Origin: Paucibacter sp. KCTC 42545
GTDB lineage: Bacteria; Pseudomonadota; Gammaproteobacteria; Burkholderiales; Burkholderiaceae_C
Reading direction: 5' to 3'
Assembly (NCBI RefSeq): GCF_001477625.1
Contig: NZ_CP013692.1
Span: 4,898,001 to 4,962,000, forward strand
Length of the DNA stretch: 64,000 nt
Made by a program: the position numbers and the translations under genes. Below, one piece after another: positions 10,337-20,075 of this stretch. A model generated the notes under the pieces. That model was given only the letters and a program-made list of their open reading frames with translations, was not told where the DNA came from and searched no databases. Numbering within the stretch: the stretch's first letter is position 1; every line of letters starts with the position of its first letter.

Positions 10337-11281
10337 ATGAAACTGCTGTTCGTTGCCGACCCGATTGAGACCTTCAAGACTTACAAGGACTCCACCTTCG
10401 CCATGATGCGCGAGGCCGCCAAGCGCGGCCATGAGATCTGGGCCTGCGAGGTGCCTGATCTGGTGTGGCGCAGCGGCGGCCGTGTGCTCGCGCGCCGCGC
10501 CCGCGCGCTGACCCTGACCGGCGACGCGAAGGACTGGTACAGCGTGGCCGCCACGCAGGAGTTGGTGCTGGCCGAAACCGATGCCATCGTGATGCGCAAG
10601 GACCCGCCTTTCGACAGCGAGTTCTTCTACGCCACCCACTTGCTGGGCCAGGCCGAGCGCGAGGGCGCGCGCGTCTTCAACAAGCCCGCGGCGCTGCGCG
10701 ATCACCCCGAAAAGCTGGCGCTGATGGAGTTCCCGCAGTACTGCACGCCCACGCTGGTGACGCGCTCCGCCGAGGTGGTGCGCGCCTTCCATGCCGAGCA
10801 CAAAGACATCATCCTCAAGCCCCTGGACGGCATGGGCGGCACCGGCATCTTCCGCGTTGGCGCGGACGGCCTCAACCTCGGCGCCATCATCGAAACGCTG
10901 AACAAGGACGGCGCCGAAACCATCATGGTGCAGCGCTATCTGCCCGCCATCAGCCAGGGCGACAAGCGCGTGCTGGTGATTGGCGGCGAGGTGGTGCCTT
11001 TCTGCCTGGCGCGCATTCCGCAAGGCGGCGAGGTGCGGGGCAATTTGGCCGCGGGCGGCAAGGGTGTGGCCCAGCCGATCAGCGCGCGTGACCGAGAAAT
11101 TGCCGAAGCCGTGGGCCCCATCCTGGCCCAGCGCGGCCTGCTTTTGGTGGGCCTGGATGTGATTGGCGACTGCCTCACCGAGATCAATGTCACCAGCCCC
11201 ACCTGCTTCCAGGAAATCACCGACCAGACCGGCTTCGACGTCGCCAAGATGTTCGTCGATGCGCTGGAGCGAAGCCTCTGA
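10337..11281 (+). CDS. gshB: Glutathione synthase
   Basis: 314 residues, close to the usual 316. ATP-grasp ligase joining gamma-glutamylcysteine and glycine with ATP in the cytoplasm. The N-terminus MKLLFVADPIETFKTYKDS, the glycine-rich DGMGGTGIFRV loop near residue 170 and the terminal EINVTSPTCFQEI segment are diagnostic. gshA is not in the window. Downstream genes include the two glutathione-dependent formaldehyde enzymes, so the cofactor and its users are within 4 kb of each other, although a FUSC gene separates them. Confidence 0.96.
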   Translation: MKLLFVADPIETFKTYKDSTFAMMREAAKRGHEIWACEVPDLVWRSGGRVLARRARALTLTGDAKDWYSVAATQELVLAETDAIVMRKDPPFDSEFFYATHLLGQAEREGARVFNKPAALRDHPEKLALMEFPQYCTPTLVTRSAEVVRAFHAEHKDIILKPLDGMGGTGIFRVGADGLNLGAIIETLNKDGAETIMVQRYLPAISQGDKRVLVIGGEVVPFCLARIPQGGEVRGNLAAGGKGVAQPISARDREIAEAVGPILAQRGLLLVGLDVIGDCLTEINVTSPTCFQEITDQTGFDVAKMFVDALERSL

Positions 11282-11325
11282 TGCGGCTGCTGCTTGCTTC
11301 GCTGCAAGGTTGAAGCCCTGAGGCC

Positions 11326-13566
11326 ATGCTGCGACAACTTCCCCTCGCCCGGCAGCTGACGGCCGCCCACATCAACGGCATCGGCGTGGCGCTAGGTGTG
11401 GCGACGGTGCAGGCGCTGTTCAGCCTGCTGCTGGGCCTGCCGGTCGGTTTGGCGGCGGCCGGTGGCGCGGTTTGTGCCAGCTTGCCGGATGTGCCCAACC
11501 CGCCGCAGCGGGTCTTGATGCGGGTCTTGCCGGCTGCCTTGGTGGCCGCCCTGGTGAGTTTGTCGGTCGGTTTGCTGCGCGCGTCGCCGCTGGCGATGAC
11601 GCTGCTGATTGCGCTGATTGCCTTTGCCAGCTTGCTGAGCATGGCCTGGGGCGCACGCGCCGGGCCGCTGTCGTTCACCGGCGTGCTGGCGCTGGTGTTC
11701 GCCATGGCCTGGGAGGCGCCGGCCACGCCGCTGGATGCCCTGATCCACGCCGCCTGGGTGGCCGCCGGTGCGCTCAGCTATGCGGTGTGGGCGAGATTCA
11801 TGGCCGTGTTGCTGCGCCGCCGCTACCGCGAACTGGCGGTGGCCGCGGCCATGCGTGCCGCGGTGCGGCGCTTGCGTTCACGCGCCGAGCGCATTCGCGG
11901 TGATGTGCCGCTGGCCGAGGCCGGCATCCGCGCCTCGATTGCCGACGATGTGCTGCTGGCCGAAGCCTTGCAAGCGGCCCGCGACCAAGTCTTTGCCGCC
12001 CAGCCCTCGGCGCACAGCCGGCGTCAGATCGATCTGGTGCTGGGCCTGATCGAGCTGCGCGATTTACTGCTGGCCAGCCGGCTGGATCTGCATTTGCTGG
12101 GCGAGGATGCGGCCGCCCTGGCCTGGCGCCATGCCCTGGCCGACACCTTGCTGCCGCTGGCTGCGGTGTTGGAAGAACTGGCGGCGCATGTGGACCGCGG
12201 CGCGCCTTTGCCGGAGGTCTCGCCCCAGCAATCGCCCGTGCTTTGGCGCGCAGACCTGGCCGCCCGCCTGGCCAGCGTTCAGGCGCCGGCGGGAGATGCT
12301 CGCCTCCATTTGGTGGACGCTTTGCAAAGCCGCATTGGCCATATGTTTGACGACATCGCCGCGATGGTGGAGCGCTGCCGCCAGCCCGACCGGGCCAGCG
12401 CCTGGACGCGCGAGCAGTTGCAGCTTTTCGTCTCGCCCGAGGGCTGGCCGCTGGCGGCGCTCAAACCCCATCTGAGCCTGCAGTCCAGTGTGATGCGCCA
12501 TGCATTGCGTGGCGGCTTGGCGTTGTCGCTGGCCTATGCCTTAGGGCTGATGCTGCCCTGGGCGGCCCACCCGCATTGGCTGGTGCTGAGCGTGTCGGTG
12601 GTGCTGCGCGGCAATCTGGAGCAGACTTTGTCGCGCCGCAACGACCGCATCATCGGCACCGTCATCGGCTGCCTGCTGGTGCTGGCCCTGGCTCAAGCAG
12701 CGCGCTTGGGTGCCGGTCACGGCATCTTGGCCCTGAGCTTTTTGGTGGCGGTGGGCGTGGCCCATGCCTATGTGAATCAACGCTACCGGGTAGCGGCCAC
12801 TGCGGCGACCTTGATGGCCTTGCTGCAGCCTTTGCTGCTGGCGGCGGGCACCCAACCGGCGGTGGGTGAGCGCCTGGCGGATACGGTCATCGGCGCCTTG
12901 CTGGCCTGGGCGTTTTGCTTTGTGCTGCCGTCTTGGGAGCGCCGCAGCCTGCAGCGCCTCAACGGCCAGTTGCGCCTGGCCCTGGGCCGGCATGCGCGCA
13001 ATGTCTTGCAATGGGCGCCGACGCAAGCTCAGCAATTGGCGCAGCGCCTGAGCCGCCAACAGGCCTACACGGCCTTGGCGGCGCTGGCCGCAGCGGCCCA
13101 GCGCACACGGGTGGAGCCGCGCAGCGTGCGCCTGCCTGAGCCCGAGATTGAGGCGGTGCTGAGCCATGGTTACCGGCTGATGGCTTTGCTGGGCGCCTTG
13201 CAGCAACTGCTCAGCCGGCGCCGCGAGCGCTTGGACCCGACCCAAAGCCCGGCCGCCTTGCAGCTGAGCCTGGCCGGGCTGTTGCAGGCCTTGCAACAGC
13301 CCGGCCAGCCGGCGCCGGGGTCGTCTAAAAACGCTGGAAGCCTTGCAGGCGCCGCCGACCTTGCCGCAGCGGAAAGCTCGGCCGCTGCCGAGCGCCTGAG
13401 CACGCCGCTGGAGGACGAGGTCTGGCCGGAGCACCTGAGCCAGCAAGACCTCAGCCCCTGGTTGCTGCGCCGCCTGGGCCTGTGCCAGCGCGAGGCTGCC
13501 TTGCTGAGCGAGGCCATGCAGCGCCTGCAAACCGCCATGCCGCCCGAGCCGGCCCGCCAGGGCTGA
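11326..13566 (+). CDS. FUSC family inner membrane protein (YccS/aromatic acid exporter-like)
   Basis: 746 residues with the two-block architecture of FUSC proteins: five or six hydrophobic segments in the first 150 residues, a long soluble alanine/arginine-rich region, and a second hydrophobic block at about residues 390-530 containing HWLVLSVSVVLRGNLEQTLSRRNDRIIGTVIG, the conserved FUSC core. A third soluble segment rich in leucine and glutamine follows. The family includes fusaric acid and hydroxycinnamate efflux components, but this gene lacks a neighbouring membrane-fusion partner (AaeA type), so it may be a YccS-like protein of unknown role. ATG 11326 lies 44 bp after gshB, suggesting co-transcription. 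Confidence 0.85.
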   Translation: MLRQLPLARQLTAAHINGIGVALGVATVQALFSLLLGLPVGLAAAGGAVCASLPDVPNPPQRVLMRVLPAALVAALVSLSVGLLRASPLAMTLLIALIAFASLLSMAWGARAGPLSFTGVLALVFAMAWEAPATPLDALIHAAWVAAGALSYAVWARFMAVLLRRRYRELAVAAAMRAAVRRLRSRAERIRGDVPLAEAGIRASIADDVLLAEALQAARDQVFAAQPSAHSRRQIDLVLGLIELRDLLLASRLDLHLLGEDAAALAWRHALADTLLPLAAVLEELAAHVDRGAPLPEVSPQQSPVLWRADLAARLASVQAPAGDARLHLVDALQSRIGHMFDDIAAMVERCRQPDRASAWTREQLQLFVSPEGWPLAALKPHLSLQSSVMRHALRGGLALSLAYALGLMLPWAAHPHWLVLSVSVVLRGNLEQTLSRRNDRIIGTVIGCLLVLALAQAARLGAGHGILALSFLVAVGVAHAYVNQRYRVAATAATLMALLQPLLLAAGTQPAVGERLADTVIGALLAWAFCFVLPSWERRSLQRLNGQLRLALGRHARNVLQWAPTQAQQLAQRLSRQQAYTALAALAAAAQRTRVEPRSVRLPEPEIEAVLSHGYRLMALLGALQQLLSRRRERLDPTQSPAALQLSLAGLLQALQQPGQPAPGSSKNAGSLAGAADLAAAESSAAAERLSTPLEDEVWPEHLSQQDLSPWLLRRLGLCQREAALLSEAMQRLQTAMPPEPARQG

Positions 13567-13737
13567 GCTGACGGGTTGACCCCCACGTTAAGAATGACCC
13601 GTGGTCAGCACAGCCGCGGCCTGCGGTTTATGCTCTGCGCCATTCGCCGGCCCAGGCGCCACGGGCGTGTCCCCGTCGGCCTGAATCCGCGCACTTTCTC
13701 CTCCTCCTGCAGTCCCTCAAAAAGAAAGCCTCCCACC

Positions 13738-14847
13738 ATGATCACCACCCGCGCAGCCGTGGCCTGGAAAGCCGGTGCCCCCTTGACGATTGAAACCGTG
13801 CAGCTCGACGGCCCGCGCGCCGGTGAAGTCTTGGTGGAAGTCAAAGCCACCGGCATCTGCCACACCGATTACTACACCCTCTCCGGCGCCGACCCGGAGG
13901 GCATCTTCCCCGCCATCCTGGGCCACGAGGGCGCGGGCATCGTGTTGGAAGTGGGCGAGGGCGTCACCTGGCTCAAGCCCGGCGACCACGTCATCCCGCT
14001 CTACACGCCCGAGTGCCGGCAGTGCAAGTTCTGCCTCTCGCGCAAGACCAATCTCTGCCAGGCCATCCGCCCGACCCAGGGCAAGGGCCTGATGCCCGAT
14101 GGCAGCTCGCGCTTTTCCATCGATGGCAAGCCGATCTTTCACTACATGGGCACCTCCACCTTCGCCAATCACATCGTTGTGCCCGGCATCGCCCTGGCCA
14201 AGATTCGCGAGGACGCGCCTTTTGACAAGGTCTGCTACATCGGCTGCGGCGTGACCACCGGCGTGGGTGCCGTGCTGTTCACCGCCAAGGTCGAGGCCGG
14301 CGCCAATGTGGTGGTGTTTGGCTTGGGCGGCATTGGCCTGAATGTGATCCAGGGCGCCAAGATGGTGGGGGCCGACAAAATCATCGGCGTGGACCTGAAC
14401 CCCGAGCGCGAGGCCCTGGCCCGCCAGTTCGGCATGACCCACTTCATCAACCCCAAGGAACACGCCAACGTGGTGGACGCGATTGTTCAGCTCACCGACG
14501 GCGGCGCCGACTATTCCTTTGAGTGCATCGGCAACACCAAGGTCATGCGCGACGCGCTGGAGTGCACCCACAAGGGCTGGGGCCGCAGCATCATCATCGG
14601 CGTGGCCGAGGCCGGCGCAGAGATCAGCACCCGACCCTTCCAACTGGTGACCGGCCGCAAATGGGAAGGCAGTGCTTTCGGCGGCGCGCGCGGCCGCACC
14701 GATGTGCCCAAGATCGTTGATTGGTATATGGAAGGCAAGCTCAAGATCGACGAGCTGATCACCCACAAGCTGCCGCTGGAGCGCATCAACGAAGGCTTCG
14801 ATCTGATGAAGCGCGGTGAATCCATCCGCTCGGTGGTCGAGTTCTAA
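13738..14847 (+). CDS. frmA: S-(hydroxymethyl)glutathione dehydrogenase / class III alcohol dehydrogenase
   Basis: 369 residues from ATG 13738, the same length as E. coli FrmA. Zinc-dependent NAD enzyme oxidising S-hydroxymethylglutathione to S-formylglutathione. Catalytic zinc ligands Cys41, His63 and Cys170 and structural zinc cysteines 93, 96, 99 and 107 are all present; GLGGIG forms the dinucleotide-binding turn. frmB follows after 4 bp, giving the complete glutathione-dependent formaldehyde route. No FrmR-type repressor gene is adjacent; the 171-bp upstream gap must hold the promoter. In-frame codons upstream to 13576 are rejected because homology begins at [10 protein letters not shown]. 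Confidence 0.96.
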   Translation: MITTRAAVAWKAGAPLTIETVQLDGPRAGEVLVEVKATGICHTDYYTLSGADPEGIFPAILGHEGAGIVLEVGEGVTWLKPGDHVIPLYTPECRQCKFCLSRKTNLCQAIRPTQGKGLMPDGSSRFSIDGKPIFHYMGTSTFANHIVVPGIALAKIREDAPFDKVCYIGCGVTTGVGAVLFTAKVEAGANVVVFGLGGIGLNVIQGAKMVGADKIIGVDLNPEREALARQFGMTHFINPKEHANVVDAIVQLTDGGADYSFECIGNTKVMRDALECTHKGWGRSIIIGVAEAGAEISTRPFQLVTGRKWEGSAFGGARGRTDVPKIVDWYMEGKLKIDELITHKLPLERINEGFDLMKRGESIRSVVEF

Positions 14848-14851
14848 GCCC

Positions 14852-15697
14852 ATGTTTGAGCTGATCTCCACCCATGCCAGCTTCGGCGGGCAGCAGCAGT
14901 TTTGCCGGCATGAGTCCGAAGTCATCGGCCTGCCGATGCGCTTCGCCTTGTTTGTGCCGCCGGCACCCAAAGGCCTGCTGATCTTTCTGGCCGGCCTGAC
15001 CTGCACCGAAGAGACCTTCACCATGAAGGCCGGCGCGCAGCGAGTGGCCGCCGAGCTGGGCCTGGCGCTTCTGATGCCCGACACCAGCCCGCGCGGCGCC
15101 CAAGTTCCGGGTGAGGCCGAGCATTGGGACTTTGGAGTCGGCGCCGGGTTCTATCTCGATGCCACCGCTGAACCCTGGGCCCGCCATTGGCGCATGGAAA
15201 GCTATATCACCGAGGAGTTGCTGCCCCAGGTGCTGGCCGCCTTGCAATTGCCGGCCGACAAGGTGGGTATTTTTGGTCACTCCATGGGCGGCCACGGTGC
15301 CTTGACCCTGGCCTTGCGCCACCCCGACAAGTTCCGCTCGGTCTCGGCGTTTGCACCCATCGCCGCGCCCAGCCAATGTGCTTGGGGCAAGAAAGCCTTC
15401 AGCGGCTATTTGGGGCCTGACACTGCCAGCTGGGATGCGCACGACGCCAGTGCCTTGATGCTGCAGGCGCCGGGAGCAGGCGTGCTGTTCCCCGCCGGCA
15501 TCTTGATCGACCAGGGCATGGCCGACAAATTCCTGCTGGAAATGCAGCTGCTGCCCGAGCGCTTCGAAGCCGCCTGCCAGACCCGCGGCCAGCCGGTGAC
15601 GATGCGCTGGCATTTGGGCTATGACCACGGCTACTACTTCATCGCCAGCTTTGTCGAGGACCACCTCAGGCATCACGCCAAGGCCTTGTTGGGCTAA
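14852..15697 (+). CDS. frmB: S-formylglutathione hydrolase
   Basis: 281 residues from ATG 14852, starting four bases after the frmA stop. Esterase-D-type alpha/beta hydrolase releasing formate and glutathione from S-formylglutathione in the cytoplasm. Nucleophile Ser144 sits in GHSMGGHGAL and the catalytic histidine is His259 in YDHGYYF; the LTCTEETFTMKAGAQR segment is characteristic. The tight spacing implies translation coupled with frmA. Confidence 0.96.
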   Translation: MFELISTHASFGGQQQFCRHESEVIGLPMRFALFVPPAPKGLLIFLAGLTCTEETFTMKAGAQRVAAELGLALLMPDTSPRGAQVPGEAEHWDFGVGAGFYLDATAEPWARHWRMESYITEELLPQVLAALQLPADKVGIFGHSMGGHGALTLALRHPDKFRSVSAFAPIAAPSQCAWGKKAFSGYLGPDTASWDAHDASALMLQAPGAGVLFPAGILIDQGMADKFLLEMQLLPERFEAACQTRGQPVTMRWHLGYDHGYYFIASFVEDHLRHHAKALLG

Positions 15698-15730
15698 GCC
15701 TGGCCGCATCCAGCGCGCAGCATCGGCCCC

Positions 15731-16942
15731 ATGAAATCACTGGACGCCCAACAACTGCGCCGCATTCCCGCCAGCATCTGGGTGCTGGGCTTTGTCAGCT
15801 TGCTGATGGACGTTTCCTCCGAAATGATCCACAGCTTGCTGCCGCTGTTCATGGTCAGCGGCCTGGGCGCCAGCGCCCTGACCGTGGGCCTGATCGAAGG
15901 CATGGCCGAGGCCACGGCCTTGATCGTCAAAGTGTTCTCCGGTGTCTTGAGTGATTACCTGGGCCGCCGCAAAGGTCTGGCGCTGCTGGGCTATGGCCTG
16001 GGCGCGCTCAGCAAGCCGTTGTTCGCGCTGGCGCCGGGCATGGGCTTGGTGGTGACGGCAAGGCTGATCGACCGGGTCGGCAAAGGCATTCGCGGTGCGC
16101 CGCGCGATGCCTTGGTGGCCGACCTGACGCCGCCGCAGATTCGCGGCGCCGCCTTCGGCCTGCGGCAGGCGCTCGACACGGTGGGCGCTTTTCTCGGCCC
16201 GCTGCTGGCGGTGGGCTTGATGCTGATGTGGGCGAATGACTTCCGCGCCGTGTTCTGGCTGGCGGTGATCCCCGGCGCCCTGGCCGTGCTGCTTTTGCTG
16301 TTCGGTGTTCAAGAACCGCCGCGCAGCAGCACGGCGCCGCGGGTCAATCCGATCAAGCCCGCTAATCTGCGCCGCCTGAGTGCCGACTATTGGTGGGTGG
16401 TGGGCATTGCCGCGCTGTTCACCCTGGCGCGCTTCAGCGAGGCCTTTCTGGTGCTGCAAGCGCAGCGCACGGGCGTGCCCATGGCCTGGGTGCCGCTGGT
16501 GATGGTGGCAATGAATCTGGTCTACGCGCTGGCCGCCTACCCCTTCGGCAAGTTGTCAGATCGTCTGGGCGAGTCCAAGCTCGGCTTGCTGGCGGGCGGC
16601 CTGGTGCTGCTGATCGCGGCGGATTTGGTGCTGGCCCGCGCCGAGCATTGGCCCATGCTGCTGTGCGGTGTGGCCTTGTGGGGCGTGCATATGGCCATGA
16701 CCCAGGGCTTGCTGGCCACCTTGGTGGCCGACACGGCCCCGCCCGATCTGCGCGGCACCGCCTATGGCTTTTTCAATCTGCTTAGCGGCCTGGCCATGCT
16801 GCTGGCCAGCGCGGCGGCCGGCTGGCTGTGGGACGCGCATGGCGCCCCCAGCACCTTCTACGCCGGCGCGGGCTTTTGTGTGCTGGCGCTGCTGGTCTTG
16901 CTGGCCTACGCCAGGCGCGCGCGGATCAGCGCAGGCGTTTGA
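15731..16942 (+). CDS. MFS transporter
   Basis: 403 residues with twelve predicted membrane segments. SDYLGRRKGLAL near residue 77 fits the loop 2-3 motif of the major facilitator superfamily, and VGKGIRGAPRDALVADLTP near residue 118 is typical of a widespread MFS subgroup without fixed substrate. It follows frmB by 33 bp and may be read with it, so export of a detoxification product is imaginable, but nothing in the sequence demonstrates this. Its 3' end overlaps the convergent gene at 16926 by 17 bp. Confidence 0.88.
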   Translation: MKSLDAQQLRRIPASIWVLGFVSLLMDVSSEMIHSLLPLFMVSGLGASALTVGLIEGMAEATALIVKVFSGVLSDYLGRRKGLALLGYGLGALSKPLFALAPGMGLVVTARLIDRVGKGIRGAPRDALVADLTPPQIRGAAFGLRQALDTVGAFLGPLLAVGLMLMWANDFRAVFWLAVIPGALAVLLLLFGVQEPPRSSTAPRVNPIKPANLRRLSADYWWVVGIAALFTLARFSEAFLVLQAQRTGVPMAWVPLVMVAMNLVYALAAYPFGKLSDRLGESKLGLLAGGLVLLIAADLVLARAEHWPMLLCGVALWGVHMAMTQGLLATLVADTAPPDLRGTAYGFFNLLSGLAMLLASAAAGWLWDAHGAPSTFYAGAGFCVLALLVLLAYARRARISAGV

Positions 16943-17453
16943 CGCGGGCGGTCTCGTTGCTGCCCTCGAGTTCCAGCATGAAGCTGCCCATGGCCGCCTT
17001 GCGGATCTCGACCTTGGGGTTTTTGAGGTAGACCACGGCGCGGCTGCCATCAATCACCTGCCAGGCCTGGCCGTTGCTCAGATAAATGATCTGGTTCGGT
17101 CCCCAGCCTTCGAAGAGGCCGTCGATCTGGCCGCTGATGACATTGGGTTCGTTCTTGGGCCTATTCGTCAGGCCAAAGGTGTCGGCCACCGGGGCGGCGG
17201 CTGTGGTCGTAGCCGTTGCAGCCACAGCCAGCGGCGCAGTGCTGGCTGTTGGTGTTTGGGGCTGCTTGGCCGCCTGATCGGCCAGGGCGTCGTAGCAGCT
17301 CAGCCGGGCTTTGGCATCGGTCAGGGTGCGGCAGCTTTGCAGGCCGGTGCTTGGCAGCTCAGCCGCTTGCACCAGGCCGGCCATCAGGCCGGCGGCAGCG
17401 AGGAGGGCGATGGCTGCGGGAGCGGTGATTGGCTTGCGGCTAGGCGTGTGCAT
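16926..17453 (-). CDS. Small secreted protein with a C-x(n)-RLSCYD motif, function unknown
   Basis: 175 residues from the ATG at 17453, which gives a proper signal peptide (MHTPSRK, hydrophobic core, VQAAE). The mature part opens with CRTLTDAKARLSCYDALA, a two-cysteine motif seen in several small exported Gram-negative proteins, then an alanine/threonine-rich linker and a compact C-terminal domain (SGQIDGLFEGWGPNQIIYLSNGQ) likely to be beta-rich. The function is not known to me. A longer in-frame start at 17489 would bury the signal peptide. It overlaps the MFS stop by 17 bp tail to tail. Confidence 0.75.
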   Translation of the reverse strand: MHTPSRKPITAPAAIALLAAAGLMAGLVQAAELPSTGLQSCRTLTDAKARLSCYDALADQAAKQPQTPTASTAPLAVAATATTTAAAPVADTFGLTNRPKNEPNVISGQIDGLFEGWGPNQIIYLSNGQAWQVIDGSRAVVYLKNPKVEIRKAAMGSFMLELEGSNETARVKRLR

Positions 17454-17543
17454 CGGGAGGCTCTGGGCTGATGGCGATGCCGCAAGCATATCGCCCTGCT
17501 TGGCCTGCCCCGCCCCGGGCTTTCCTGCCCGAGGCGGCGCCCG

Positions 17544-18977
17544 TCAATCAGCCCGAGCATCCAAGCGCCGATGCAAGCGCAGATGCAGCGGCTCGTGCGG
17601 CCGCAAAGTGATGTTGAGCGTCGGCCGTGGCGGTTCGGCGCCGGGCACGGGTGAGAAGCGGAAGCGTTGCAGCAGCAGGGCCGCGATCAAGGTGATCTCG
17701 GTCATGGCGAAATGCTGACCCAGGCAGACGCGCGGCCCCGCGCCGAAGGGCATATAGGCGCCGCGCGGGATGGCGTGCGCCGCGTCCGCCGCAAAGCGCT
17801 CGGGCATGAAGGCATCAGGCTCGGGAAACCAGCGCGGGTCGCGGTGCATCACGCCGGGCGTGAGCCGGATCATGCTGCCCTTGGGTAAATGCCAGGGGCC
17901 GATGTCCAGGGCCTGCGTGCAGCGTCGGGTCAGCAGGGCCGGGGCGGGCGGGAACAGGCGCAGCGCTTCCTTGATGGTTTGCCCCAAATAGGGCAGGGCG
18001 GCCACATCGGCAAAAGCCGGGGCGCGTTGCTCGGGGCCCAGCAAAGCCTGAACTTCGGCACTCGCCTGCGCGGCGGCCGCCGGGTGGCTGGCCATGCACC
18101 AGGCCCACCAGGTGAGCGCCACGGCGCTGGTTTCATGGCCCGCCAAGAAGGTGGTCATGCACTCGTCGCGCAGCTCTTTGTCGCTGAGGGCCTGGTCTTG
18201 TTCGTCGCGCAAATCCAGCAGCATGCCCAGCAAATCTTGCGGCCCGGTGTGGCCCTCGGCCAGGAAGCGGCGGCGGGCGGCAATCTGGCCCTCCACCAGC
18301 TCATTCAACACCCGCAGGGCTTGCCGCTTGGCGCGCTTCCAGGGCGCCCACAGCGGCGCGCTGACGGGGTAGAACATCTCGCGGAAGCCCTCTTGGCTGA
18401 GCACGCGCAGGGCGGACTCGGCGGCGCGGGCCAGTGGCGTGGCGCTGCAGCTGAAGGTGGTGCGCAGAATCACGTCCATGGTCAGCTCGGTCATGGCATG
18501 TTCAAAGTTCAGCACCACGGGCGCATCCCCATGCGCTTGCGGCCACTTGGCGAGAGCCGCCTCACCGGCTTGCACGATGAGCGGCGCCAGCGCCGTCACC
18601 CGTTTGGGCGCAAAGCCCGGCAGCAGCATCTGGCGCTTGCGCTGCCAGGCGTGGCCTTCGGCAATCAGCACGCTGTGCCCGTGGGCGGCGGCCATCACCT
18701 CGGTGCCGCGCTCCCAGCGGATCAGGCCCGCATGCGCTGCCACCAATAATTCGCGCACCGCATCGGGGTGGAAGAAGCTGTAGTCGCGGAACTGCGCCAG
18801 CCGCATATAGACCACATCGCCATGCTGGCGCTGCACGCCCTGCAAAAAGCCGAGGTAGTCGCGCCCCATGGCGCGCAGCTGCGGCAGGCCGAACCAGCGG
18901 CAGGCCGGGCCAGGGGGCAGGGCTGGCCGTGTGGGGCTAGTGGACGGTTCGGGCACGGTCTTGACGGTGTTGTTCAT
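17544..18977 (-). CDS. Cytochrome P450
   Basis: 477 residues from ATG 18977. Haem-thiolate monooxygenase: I-helix AGHETSAVALTWW, K-helix EALR followed by LFPPAPALLTRR, and the haem loop FGAGPRVCLGQHFAM with proximal Cys418. No N-terminal membrane anchor, so probably soluble. No ferredoxin or reductase lies nearby, so electrons must come from elsewhere. Substrate not inferable. Transcribed divergently from an AraC-type regulator 91 bp away, its most likely regulator. Alternative in-frame starts at 18986, 19028 and 19070 overlap the regulator's promoter or coding region. Confidence 0.93.
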   Translation of the reverse strand: MNNTVKTVPEPSTSPTRPALPPGPACRWFGLPQLRAMGRDYLGFLQGVQRQHGDVVYMRLAQFRDYSFFHPDAVRELLVAAHAGLIRWERGTEVMAAAHGHSVLIAEGHAWQRKRQMLLPGFAPKRVTALAPLIVQAGEAALAKWPQAHGDAPVVLNFEHAMTELTMDVILRTTFSCSATPLARAAESALRVLSQEGFREMFYPVSAPLWAPWKRAKRQALRVLNELVEGQIAARRRFLAEGHTGPQDLLGMLLDLRDEQDQALSDKELRDECMTTFLAGHETSAVALTWWAWCMASHPAAAAQASAEVQALLGPEQRAPAFADVAALPYLGQTIKEALRLFPPAPALLTRRCTQALDIGPWHLPKGSMIRLTPGVMHRDPRWFPEPDAFMPERFAADAAHAIPRGAYMPFGAGPRVCLGQHFAMTEITLIAALLLQRFRFSPVPGAEPPRPTLNITLRPHEPLHLRLHRRLDARAD

Positions 18978-19068
18978 GGCCGCCATCTTGGCCACCCGCA
19001 GCGCCCCTGTCTTGAACGAAAACGACATCGCCGCAGTGGCTGGACGCACCCCTACACTGGACGCCACC

Positions 19069-20061
19069 ATGCATGCCGAGCCTGCCGATTCATACTCTGA
19101 ACTATGCGCTGATCCCAGCGCGGAAGCTTGCCTTGATCTTGATGATCCGCTTCAGCGCCCTGCAGCCAGCTTGGGTGAGCCGGGCCTGCATCCGCTGACA
19201 CGCGCCAGCCTGATCCCGCCGCGCCTGAGCCTGGGTTCCTGCGTGCGCGGCTATATGACGCGCGATTTGCGCGCTGCCGTGGATTTGAGCCCGGCGCAGC
19301 GCAGCACCTGGTTTCCGGTCTCGCCGGTTTGCACCATCACCTGGTTTTTGCAGGGCCAGTGCGCCGAGGTGCTGTGTGAGCCGGGCGATGAGCTGGCGCA
19401 GCAAGAGCGCGGCTTGCGCTTCTTGCCCGAGCTGCCGTTTCTGGCCGGCCCGCACAGCCGGCCCACCAAGTTCCGCACCTTCGGCCCCGGCCACAGCTTT
19501 GTCGTGGTGCTGATGCCGGATGCCTTCAAGGTGCTGACCGGCCTGGACCTGCTGCAATGCCAAGACGCCGTCTTGCCCTTGCACGCGCATCTGGGCGCCG
19601 ATTGGCAAGCCATGTCAGCCGCCGTGCAAGCCGCTGCGGATGACGCCAGCCGGGTGCGTGTGTTCGAAGACTTTTTGCAGCCGCGCTGGCAGCAATGCCG
19701 CGCCGAGGGCGGCCACGATATGCCGCGTTATCGCGATTGGATGGAGGCGCTGGCGGTGCGCGCCATCGCCGCCGGCAAGGGCCGCAGCATGCGGCAGGTG
19801 GAGCGCCGCATCAAGGCTTGGAGCGGCCAGTCCCTGCGTCAGCTGCAATCGGTGAGTCGCGCAGAGCAAAGCTTTTTCCGCGTGCGCGAAGCGCTGGAGC
19901 GCGGTCAGGTGGTGTGGACCGATCTGGCCTATGAATCGGGCTACGCAGACCAAGCCCATCTGTGCCGCGAAACCCGCCGCGTCACCGGCTTCAGCCCCGA
20001 GCTTTTGCGCCAGCGCATCGAGTCGCATGAGGCGTTCTGGGCTTATCGGATCTGGAGCTAG
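19069..20061 (+). CDS. AraC family transcriptional regulator
   Basis: 330 residues from ATG 19069. The N-terminal two thirds form a ligand or effector domain without a family I can name; the last 100 residues carry the two AraC helix-turn-helix motifs (RQVERRIKAWSGQSLRQLQSVSRAEQ and LAYESGYADQAHLCRETRRVTGFSPELLRQR). The second motif is the better conserved one. Divergent orientation to the P450 gene suggests it controls that gene, perhaps in response to the P450 substrate. The preceding 67 in-frame codons overlap the P450 5' end and are not needed. Confidence 0.9.
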   Translation: MHAEPADSYSELCADPSAEACLDLDDPLQRPAASLGEPGLHPLTRASLIPPRLSLGSCVRGYMTRDLRAAVDLSPAQRSTWFPVSPVCTITWFLQGQCAEVLCEPGDELAQQERGLRFLPELPFLAGPHSRPTKFRTFGPGHSFVVVLMPDAFKVLTGLDLLQCQDAVLPLHAHLGADWQAMSAAVQAAADDASRVRVFEDFLQPRWQQCRAEGGHDMPRYRDWMEALAVRAIAAGKGRSMRQVERRIKAWSGQSLRQLQSVSRAEQSFFRVREALERGQVVWTDLAYESGYADQAHLCRETRRVTGFSPELLRQRIESHEAFWAYRIWS

Positions 20062-20075
20062 CTCAGCGCGAAGCC

